The position numbers and the translations under genes were made by a program. Positions 1-5,377 of a stretch of 6,061 nt of DNA are shown here, piece after piece; position 1 is the first letter of the stretch; each line of letters begins with the position of its first letter. This DNA comes from Chloroflexota bacterium (lineage in GTDB: Bacteria; Chloroflexota; Limnocylindria; Limnocylindrales; CSP1-4), in assembly GCA_029858845.1 (NCBI GenBank), contig JAOUEG010000120.1, positions 1-6,061 of the forward strand, given 5' to 3'. The notes under the pieces are model-generated. The model searched no databases and was not told the origin of the DNA. It saw only the letters and a list, made by a program, of their open reading frames with translations.

Positions 1-1010
1 TCGTCCGGCAGGCGCCCGGTACCGAAGGAATCCACGGACATGCTGATCGGACGGGCGATCCCGATGCCGTAGGCCAACTCGACCTCGAAGCGGTCGGCAA
101 GGCCGGCCGCGACGACGTTCTTGGCAACCCAGCGGGCGGCGTACGCGGCCGACCGATCCACCTTGGTCGGATCCTTGCCGCTGAAGGCTCCACCCCCATG
201 GCGCGCCATCCCGCCGTAGCTGTCCACGATGATCTTGCGCCCCGTGAGCCCGGCGTCGCCCATCGGACCGCCGGTCACGAATCGCCCGGTCGGGTTCACG
301 TGCATGACCGGGTCCGTCTGGCGCAGCTCGCGCGGGATCGTCGGCAGGATCACCGCGTCCACCATGTCGGAGCGCAGCCGCTCGGCGCGGACGTCAGGGT
401 CATGTTGGGCGGAGAGGACCACGGTCCGGACGCGCTTGGGAACGCCGAGCTCGTATTCCACGGTGACCTGGGTCTTGCCATCCGGGCGCAGATACGGCAT
501 CTGGCCGGACTTTCGCACCTCGGACAGGCGTCGTGCCATCCGATGAGCGAGAGCGATGGGAAGCGGCATGAGCTCTGGCGTCTCCCGACAGGCGAAGCCG
601 AACATCATCCCCTGGTCGCCGGCACCCAGCTCGAACGCGGGCGCGGCATCATCACGGACCTCGAGCGCCGCGTTCACGCCCTGGGCGATGTCCGGCGACT
701 GCTCCTTCACGGACACCAGCGTGCCGCAGGTCAGGTAGTCGAAGCCGTAGTCCGCCCGCGTGTAGCCGATGTCACGCACCGTATCGCGGACGATCGCCTG
801 GAAGTCCACGTAGGTGGTGGTGGAGATCTCGCCGAGGACCATCACGAGTCCGGTCGTCGTCGCGGTCTCGCAGGCCACGCGAGCGTCCGGATCATCGCGC
901 AGGATGGCATCGAGGATCGCGTCCGATACCTGGTCGCACATCTTGTCGGGGTGACCCTCGGTCACCGACTCGGAGGTGAACAGGTACTGATCGCTGTCGA
1001 CGATGCTCAC
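1..1010 (-). CDS. metK: S-adenosylmethionine synthetase (methionine adenosyltransferase), 3' end beyond window
   Basis: MetK makes S-adenosylmethionine from methionine and ATP in the cytoplasm, releasing phosphate and pyrophosphate. The first 336 residues are visible; family members are usually about 380-400 residues, so roughly the last 50-60 lie off the left edge. Seen in the translation: the N-terminal signature FTSESVTEGHPDK (residues 11-23, with H20 and D22 at the positions of the catalytic/metal-binding His and Asp), the signature hexapeptide GAGDQG (129-134), and the glycine-rich loop HGGGAFSGKD (271-280) preceded by TGGPMGDAGLTGRK. The reading frame is unbroken. The start is GTG at 1008-1010; reading upstream in frame to the previous gene I find no other start, and GAGGGA lies three bases before it as a close, modest ribosome-binding site. 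It follows the peptidase gene by 68 bp on the same strand. I see no SAM riboswitch in that gap. Identification is firm from the three family signatures. Confidence 0.97.
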   Translation of the reverse strand, partial: MSIVDSDQYLFTSESVTEGHPDKMCDQVSDAILDAILRDDPDARVACETATTTGLVMVLGEISTTTYVDFQAIVRDTVRDIGYTRADYGFDYLTCGTLVSVKEQSPDIAQGVNAALEVRDDAAPAFELGAGDQGMMFGFACRETPELMPLPIALAHRMARRLSEVRKSGQMPYLRPDGKTQVTVEYELGVPKRVRTVVLSAQHDPDVRAERLRSDMVDAVILPTIPRELRQTDPVMHVNPTGRFVTGGPMGDAGLTGRKIIVDSYGGMARHGGGAFSGKDPTKVDRSAAYAARWVAKNVVAAGLADRFEVELAYGIGIARPISMSVDSFGTGRLPD

Positions 1011-1078
1011 GGGTCCCTCGCGAACGTGGATGATCCGGGGGAGCGTACCATCCGGGCACCGCGGGACGAGGCCACCGG
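1011..1078. other. 68-bp spacer between the S9 peptidase gene and metK
   Basis: The spacer has no clear hairpin terminator and no room for a full SAM-I riboswitch. A TACGCT hexamer on the minus strand about 38 bases before the metK GTG fits TANNNT, but it has no -35 partner. metK is most simply read as transcribed together with the peptidase gene, possibly with a weak promoter of its own. Confidence 0.4.
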
Positions 1079-3076
1079 TCAGCCGCCCGAAGGCGGTCGG
1101 CCGTGTCCCTGCCATGCTGCGAGGCCCGGCAACTTCAGCTCCGGCAGATCGTCGGCCAGGGTGAACCCGAATATGGCCGCGAGGAAGCTCAGCATGGCCT
1201 CCGCCGTGCGTCGGATCGCCGCGGAGCCCCGGAATCCATGGCCCTCGCCGTCGAAGGCGATGTAGGCGTAGGGGATTCCTCGAGCGGCCAGGGCTCCGAC
1301 GAAGGCCTCTGCCTGGCTCGGCGGAACGACCCTGTCATCGAGCCCCTGGAGCACGAGCACCGGACAGGCGACCCGGTCCAGGGCGTGGATCGGCGATCGC
1401 TCGCGATACCGGTCGATGGCCGCCGGGTATGGGCCGACGAGGGTATCGAGATACCGGGCCTCGAACTTGTGCGTGTCCTGGACGAGCATCTCCAGGTCGA
1501 AGACGCCGAACCGGCTGATCCCGGCCGCGAAGACGTCGGTGGTTGTCAGCGCTCGTAGCGTCGTGTAGCCGCCGGCGCTGCCCCCCTCGATCGCCAGTCG
1601 CGCAGGGTCCACGTCGCCTCGGTCCACGAGGTAGCGCGCGGCCGCCACGCAGTCGTCCACATCGACGACGCCCCAGGTGCCATCGAGCGCCGAACGGTAC
1701 TCGCGACCGTAACCCGAACTCCCCCCGTAGTCGACATCCACGAAGGCGATCCCACGACCGGTGAACTGCTGGATCTCCAGGCTCAGGCCGCTGGAGGCGT
1801 TCGAGGTGGGGCCGCCGTGGACATGGACGACGAGGGGTGGACGCTCACCCTCGGGACCGATGATGCCCCTGGCCGTCGGCGGGTAGTAGAGCGCATGCCC
1901 GACCCGTCCGCCCGACGTCGCGAAGGAGATCGCCTCTGCGACCGAGATGTCGGCCGGGTCGATCTTCACGGAACTGGATCGTCGGTAGAGACCCGTTGGG
2001 TCCAACGTCCGCGGATCGATCGCCACCACGGCTGGGGCCTCGGTCGGCGAGCCGGCGATCGCGATCACCACGTCCGCCCCGACGCGCAGGCCTGTGAACT
2101 CGGTGAAGCGGGTCTCCACGTCTGCCACCTGTTCACCCGGCCTGATGTGGAGCAGGCGGTCCCGCCCGTCCGAACGTGCGGCGGCCACGATGGAGCCGTC
2201 CGGCAGGAATCCGTAGGAGGCCATGCCCAGCGTCCAGGCCGGATCGGCGAACTCAGCGTTCATCGGTGCGATCGGCTCCAGGCGCGGTCCCGGTGCAAGT
2301 CGATAGAGGTTCCACCAGCCACTGCGATCGCTGACGAGATGCAGGACGCCGTCCGGGGACCACTCCGGCTGGGCGATCGATTCGTCGTGCCCGCCGGCAG
2401 CGAGGTCCGATCGATCCAGCATGCCGTCACCGAGGACGGGAGCGACCCTCAGGCGCGTCGCGAAGAAGGGCATGTCCGGTTGGTCCCACTCCAGCCAGGC
2501 CAGTCGACGGCCGTCCGGCGAGAGGCGCGGGGCAGCCAGGAAGTCCGGGCCGTCCACGAGGATCCGGGGCTCCCGGTCTCCATCCAGGGGGATTTCCACG
2601 ATCGTCGCGACCGGTTGGCCGCGTCCGCGGTGATCCTCGCGAACCGCGATGAAGCGCCGGCGCCGCTCATCGAACCGGAGGTCCGCATAGCGCCACGCCC
2701 CCTCCGGTGTGATCGGGACGGGCACCCGGTCACCGGGGTCGAGGCGATAGAGACGGCCGTCTCCACGATCGGAGAACACGACGGTGCCGCCGGCCGCCGT
2801 ATACGCCCCCCCACCGTACTCGTGAACGCGGGTCCGGACGTCGAATGGGCTTGGCGTGAGATCGGACGTGGTCCCGTCCCGATCGCGTCGCACGAGGACG
2901 GAGCGGCCGCCCTCCGACGGGCGGCTCTCGACCCAGTAGACGTCGTCACCGTCGATCCACGGCTCGCCGAGCCGCACCGAGTCGACGGTGAGAGCGTCGA
3001 TCCGCAGTGGCGACGGCCACTCCCCGTACGGGACGATCGCCGGCGCTCGCTTCATGTCCGTGGTCCCGTCCCGCAT
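1079..3076 (-). CDS. S9 (prolyl oligopeptidase) family serine peptidase
   Basis: This 665-residue protein is a probable cytoplasmic peptidase that cuts short peptides, of the dipeptidyl-/acylaminoacyl-peptidase type. Residues about 20-385 look like a beta-propeller with PD40/WD40-like blades: SPDGRRLAW (186-194), WSPDG (239-243) and LPDGS (291-295), plus the HEYGGGAY signature (85-92) typical of this subfamily. Residues about 390-640 are the alpha/beta-hydrolase domain. It has the HGGP loop (420-423), a YGGSSGYG segment (450-457), the nucleophile S500 in GGSAGGY, the acid D580 in GLDDRVVPP, and H613 in GEGHGF. The triad is complete, so the enzyme should be active. No signal peptide or membrane segment is visible. 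The ATG at 3076 is preferred because a TAGGGT element lies six bases upstream, as in leaderless genes; an in-frame ATG at 3055 (residue 8) is the alternative. The exact substrate (dipeptidyl, acyl-peptide or oligopeptide) cannot be read from the sequence. It lies between ahcY and metK, which it does not obviously serve. Confidence 0.95.
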   Translation of the reverse strand: MRDGTTDMKRAPAIVPYGEWPSPLRIDALTVDSVRLGEPWIDGDDVYWVESRPSEGGRSVLVRRDRDGTTSDLTPSPFDVRTRVHEYGGGAYTAAGGTVVFSDRGDGRLYRLDPGDRVPVPITPEGAWRYADLRFDERRRRFIAVREDHRGRGQPVATIVEIPLDGDREPRILVDGPDFLAAPRLSPDGRRLAWLEWDQPDMPFFATRLRVAPVLGDGMLDRSDLAAGGHDESIAQPEWSPDGVLHLVSDRSGWWNLYRLAPGPRLEPIAPMNAEFADPAWTLGMASYGFLPDGSIVAAARSDGRDRLLHIRPGEQVADVETRFTEFTGLRVGADVVIAIAGSPTEAPAVVAIDPRTLDPTGLYRRSSSVKIDPADISVAEAISFATSGGRVGHALYYPPTARGIIGPEGERPPLVVHVHGGPTSNASSGLSLEIQQFTGRGIAFVDVDYGGSSGYGREYRSALDGTWGVVDVDDCVAAARYLVDRGDVDPARLAIEGGSAGGYTTLRALTTTDVFAAGISRFGVFDLEMLVQDTHKFEARYLDTLVGPYPAAIDRYRERSPIHALDRVACPVLVLQGLDDRVVPPSQAEAFVGALAARGIPYAYIAFDGEGHGFRGSAAIRRTAEAMLSFLAAIFGFTLADDLPELKLPGLAAWQGHGRPPSGG

Positions 3077-3082
3077 GTTCGA

Positions 3083-3088
3083 ACCCTA
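3083..3088 (-). promoter_or_regulatory. Possible -10 element of a leaderless promoter for the S9 peptidase gene
   Basis: On the minus strand the hexamer TAGGGT fits the TANNNT pattern and stands exactly six bases before the ATG at 3076. Transcription would then begin at or next to the start codon, the arrangement seen in leaderless genes of several high-GC bacteria. No Shine-Dalgarno sequence precedes this ATG, which agrees with that reading. No recognisable -35 hexamer is present at 16-18 bp, so the call rests on the hexamer and its spacing only. Confidence 0.35.
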
Positions 3089-3112
3089 GCGCGTCCTGTC
3101 CCGATCGGCCGA

Positions 3113-3124
3113 GCAGGCGCCTGC
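3113..3124. repeat. 12-bp perfect palindrome GCAGGCGCCTGC
   Basis: The sequence reads the same on both strands with no loop, and the symmetry stops at the flanking bases. It lies 37-48 bp upstream of the peptidase ATG, close to where a -35 region would be if transcription starts at the ATG. A dimeric regulator could bind there, but short all-GC palindromes are common in genomes of this composition. Confidence 0.25.
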
Positions 3125-3127
3125 CGG

Positions 3128-3159
3128 GTCACCGGCCGCGGCCATCGCGTCACTGGCCG
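3128..3159. repeat. Imperfect direct repeat GTCAC(C/T)GGCCG, possible tandem operator
   Basis: Two 11-base copies, at 3128-3138 and 3149-3159, agree at 10 positions and start 21 bp apart, close to two turns of the DNA helix. They lie about 52-83 bp upstream of the peptidase start codon, where an activator bound to the same face of the helix could sit. No regulator family can be named from this motif, and the sequence is GC-rich enough that chance is possible. Confidence 0.25.
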
Positions 3160-3188
3160 TTGCCCGATCGGAAGGAACCGGTGGACCC

Positions 3189-3208
3189 GGATCGACCTTT
3201 GACGATCC
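3189..3208 (-). terminator. Weak dyad downstream of ahcY, possible terminator or operator
   Basis: The inverted repeat GGATCG-N8-CGATCC forms a perfect 6-bp stem with an 8-base loop, beginning about 31 bases past the ahcY stop codon. A further GTGGA/TCCAC pair (3181-3185 and 3206-3210) surrounds and partly overlaps it as an alternative pairing. No run of T follows on the minus strand, so it is not a classical intrinsic terminator. It may instead be a protein-binding dyad. Confidence 0.2.
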
Positions 3209-3239
3209 ACTCGAGCGCCGGTCCGACGGGCGTGGAGGA

Positions 3240-4514
3240 TCAGGTGCCGTGCTGCCAGGACGACACGTAATCCGCCTGCTCCGCGGTCATCGGCTCGAGC
3301 TCGATCCCGAGCGCCGCCAGCTTCAGACGCGCGACTTCGGCGTCGATCGCCTCGGGAACGACGTAGACCCGCGGCTCGAGTTCGGCATGGTGGCGCGCGA
3401 CGTACTCCGCCGACAGGGCCTGGTTGGCGAAGCTCATGTCCATGACGGCGGCCGGGTGGCCTTCGGCCGCGCCCAGGTTCACCAGTCGCCCCTCGGCGAT
3501 CAGGTTGAGCTTCTTGCCACCGAGGTCGAACTCGAGGACGTTCTGGCGGACCTCGCGAACGTGGCCCTCGGCCAGCTCGCGCAGAGCGGCCAGATCCAGT
3601 TCGGCATCGAAGTGACCGGAGTTGGCCATGATGGCGCCGTCGCGCATGGACTCGAAGTGCTCGCGACGGAACACGTTGAGATTGCCGGTCGCGGTCACGA
3701 ACAGTTCGCCCCAGCGGGCGGCGTCCGAGTGTCGCATCACCTCGTACCCGTCCATGAGCGCCTCCAGGGCGCGCACCGGATCGACCTCGACCACGGCGAC
3801 GTGCGCTCCGTGCCCGGCCATCCGGGAGGCGATCCCCTTCCCGACCCAGCCGTAGCCGGCGATGACGACCTTGCGTCCCGCGATAAGGATGTTCGTGGCC
3901 CGCAGGATGCCGTCGACCGTGCTCTGGCCGGTTCCATAGCGATTGTCGAAGAGGTGCTTGGTCTGCGCCTCGTTGACGGCGACGACGGGGAACCCGAGAG
4001 CACCATCGGCGGCCATCGCCTTGAGGCGGATCACGCCGGTCGTCGTCTCCTCGGTCCCGGCCAGGATCTCGCCGACCTGGGCTGGCCGTTCGCTGTGCAG
4101 GAGGGACACCAGGTCGCAGCCGTCATCCATCGTGATCTGCGGGTGGCCGTCCGCGATGCTGTTGAGGTGCGCGTAGTACATGTCACGGTCCTCGCCGTGG
4201 CGGGCGAACACGCCGATCCCGTACTCGGCCACGAGGGCGGCGGCAACGTCGTCCTTCGTCGAAAGCGGGTTGGAAGCCGCAAGCACGACCTCCGCACCGC
4301 CGGCCTGGAGGGTCCGCATCAGGTTGGCTGTCTCGGTGGTGACGTGGAGGCAGGCCCCGATCCTGAGGCCCGCCAGCGGCCGGTCCCGCTCGAAGCGCTC
4401 CCGGATCAGGCGCAGGACAGGCATCTCGCGCTCCGCCCATTCGATGCGGCGAACGCCCTCGGGCGCCAGGCCGAGATCGGTCACGTCGTGGGCGGGCATG
4501 GCGGTGGCGGTCAT
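3240..4514 (-). CDS. ahcY: S-adenosylhomocysteinase (adenosylhomocysteinase), short archaeal/Thermotoga-like form
   Basis: AhcY reversibly splits S-adenosylhomocysteine into adenosine and homocysteine, removing the inhibitory product of SAM-dependent methylation. The protein is 424 residues. Seen: the substrate-domain segment CLHVTTETANL (55-65), DDGCDLVSLLH (130-140), TEETTTGV (154-161), the catalytic-type Lys and Asp in TKHLFDNRYGTGQS (K186, D190), the Rossmann NAD loop GYGWVGKGIA (220-229) with acidic E243 at the end of the second strand, the TATGN motif (274-278), NSGHFD (298-303) and NLGAAEGHP (346-354). The DNRYGTGQS segment and the ending SWQHGT, in place of a KPDHYRY-type tail, mark the shorter archaeal/Thermotoga-like branch. 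ATG at 4514 is chosen because the sequence matches the family from there, AAGGAG lies 11 bases upstream, and it overlaps the GNAT stop as ATGA. The frame stays open upstream to about 5006, but that part is arginine-rich and overlaps the GNAT gene. Hydrolysis of S-inosylhomocysteine, known in a methanogen homologue, is an alternative activity. Confidence 0.96.
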   Translation of the reverse strand: MTATAMPAHDVTDLGLAPEGVRRIEWAEREMPVLRLIRERFERDRPLAGLRIGACLHVTTETANLMRTLQAGGAEVVLAASNPLSTKDDVAAALVAEYGIGVFARHGEDRDMYYAHLNSIADGHPQITMDDGCDLVSLLHSERPAQVGEILAGTEETTTGVIRLKAMAADGALGFPVVAVNEAQTKHLFDNRYGTGQSTVDGILRATNILIAGRKVVIAGYGWVGKGIASRMAGHGAHVAVVEVDPVRALEALMDGYEVMRHSDAARWGELFVTATGNLNVFRREHFESMRDGAIMANSGHFDAELDLAALRELAEGHVREVRQNVLEFDLGGKKLNLIAEGRLVNLGAAEGHPAAVMDMSFANQALSAEYVARHHAELEPRVYVVPEAIDAEVARLKLAALGIELEPMTAEQADYVSSWQHGT

Positions 4515-5377
4515 CGGCCGTGGGTCTCCTTGCGAGTGAACAGGCGGCGCAGGGGCGCCGTGAGGTCTGGCCAGGGCGATCCCAGGCGATGGATGAGTCG
4601 CTCCTCGAACCGGGTGTGCTCGGCATAGCCGAGCCGTCGGTAGGCATTGATGGCCGGCGGATTGTCGGCACGGACGTTGAGGACCACCTGGTCGCAGGTC
4701 CGGAGCAGTTCGCCGGTCACGGCTCCCGTGACGGCGGTGGCGAATCCGCGACCGCGATGGTCGACGTGGGTCAGGACGTTGCCGACCACCGCCAAGCGAG
4801 CTCGCGGACTCACGACGTGGGTACCGGCCGCGGCCACCAGCCGACCGTTGACCCGAAGCCCGTAGTAGACCCCGTCGGCGATCGCGCTCGAAGGCAGCCA
4901 CGAACCGAAGCCGAGCTGGTAGAGCTTGTTGAGCTCGCCGATCTCGACCGGCAGCAGCCGCTGGACCGTAGCCGGATACGGTCGGAAGCGGGCGCGGTCC
5001 ACCCACATCCGGACCATCTGGGGCCCCGGGTCGACGCGGTAGTAGGACTCGATCGCCGGGAGCATGCCGGCCTGCGCGGCGATGTAGGCCGCCCGCGGGC
5101 GGATCACGTCCCGCAGCACCGCACCGATCCCGTCCGCACGCCCCATCACGAAGAGGGGCTGCGGTGTCGGACCCGTGTACTCGAGCCCGACCGCGATAAG
5201 CTCGTCACCCTCGTACGCGGCCCCCCAGCGGGTCCGGGCGAACTCGCGTTCCTCCAGGTCGCAGATCGCATAGGCCGCGTACAGGCGGTCCCTGGCGAGA
5301 AAGGCGTGGAGCAGGGTGCGGTCGGTCGTCGGCCGGGCGACGGCCGTGGGGTGGCGCCCGAGGGCGATGGTCGCCAT
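4511..5377 (-). CDS. GNAT-family N-acetyltransferase, two-domain, substrate unknown
   Basis: This 288-residue protein is predicted to transfer an acetyl group from acetyl-CoA to an unknown amine. The C-terminal GNAT domain (about 135-265) has the hallmark acetyl-CoA pyrophosphate loop HRGRGFA (207-213; R-x-x-G-x-A) after the strand VVGNVLTHV, and then motif B, LNVRADNPPAINAYRRLGY (233-251), with N239 and Y246 in the usual places. Residues about 1-130 form a separate N-terminal domain without this signature, perhaps a degenerate GNAT-like half; such an architecture occurs in acetyltransferases of Actinobacteria and related groups (FR47-like). The ATG at 5377 shares its A with the mtnA stop (TGATG) and is preferred; a GTG at 5392 would add five residues. 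The stop overlaps the ahcY ATG by four bases. The gene is thus embedded between two SAM-cycle genes and probably coupled to both, but no link of its product to that pathway is established. Confidence 0.88.
   Translation of the reverse strand: MATIALGRHPTAVARPTTDRTLLHAFLARDRLYAAYAICDLEEREFARTRWGAAYEGDELIAVGLEYTGPTPQPLFVMGRADGIGAVLRDVIRPRAAYIAAQAGMLPAIESYYRVDPGPQMVRMWVDRARFRPYPATVQRLLPVEIGELNKLYQLGFGSWLPSSAIADGVYYGLRVNGRLVAAAGTHVVSPRARLAVVGNVLTHVDHRGRGFATAVTGAVTGELLRTCDQVVLNVRADNPPAINAYRRLGYAEHTRFEERLIHRLGSPWPDLTAPLRRLFTRKETHGR
4526..4531 (-). promoter_or_regulatory. Shine-Dalgarno sequence of ahcY (AAGGAG)
   Basis: AAGGAG on the minus strand is the strongest ribosome-binding match I noticed in the window and stands 11 bases before the ahcY ATG at 4514, slightly longer than ideal. 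It lies inside the last codons of the GNAT gene. It fixes the ahcY start and argues against the long upstream extension of that open frame. Confidence 0.7.

Larger units (their letters stand above)
3077..3239. other. 163-bp intergenic region between ahcY and the S9 peptidase gene
   Basis: This is the longest non-coding stretch of the window. It holds no credible small gene. It does hold several short symmetric or repeated elements: a GGATCG-N8-CGATCC dyad (3189-3208), an imperfect direct repeat with copies at 3128-3138 and 3149-3159, a GGCCGCGGCC palindrome (3134-3143), a 12-bp perfect palindrome (3113-3124), two CCCGATCGG copies (3100-3108 and 3163-3171), and the possible -10 element at 3083-3088. 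It probably ends the mtnA-GNAT-ahcY unit and starts the peptidase transcript. Some of these short palindromes are expected by chance in DNA this rich in G and C. Confidence 0.5.

Noticed and set aside
1011..1078. Possible SAM-responsive riboswitch or other leader before metK
   Set aside because: The 68-bp spacer is too short for SAM-I and shows no matching stems or conserved core; no expression platform is visible.
198..1265. 355-codon open frame on the plus strand opposite metK
   Set aside because: It covers metK and the end of the peptidase gene in antisense; composition and lack of motifs mark it as a shadow frame.
3134..3143. GGCCGCGGCC palindrome as a regulatory site
   Set aside because: Ten bases of pure G and C with this symmetry are common by chance in DNA of this composition, and nothing else singles it out.
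1817..3202. 461-codon open frame on the plus strand opposite the S9 peptidase gene
   Set aside because: It mirrors a gene with a complete catalytic triad and propeller motifs. Its own product is rich in Arg, Asp and His with no recognisable motif, as expected for an antisense frame in high-GC DNA.
3077..3239. SAH or SAM riboswitch, or a small RNA, in the ahcY-peptidase gap
   Set aside because: The gap lies downstream of ahcY and upstream of an unrelated peptidase, the stems found are only 5-6 bp, and no known aptamer core is recognisable.
3249..4628. 459-codon open frame on the plus strand opposite ahcY
   Set aside because: It is antisense to a well-conserved gene, shows no domain signature, and runs across the ahcY/GNAT junction.
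4515..5006. 164-residue N-terminal extension of the ahcY frame, suggesting a fusion protein
   Set aside because: The extension overlaps the GNAT gene in another frame and is a low-complexity run rich in Arg, Gly and Pro. The AhcY family match begins after the ATG at 4514, which has AAGGAG upstream.
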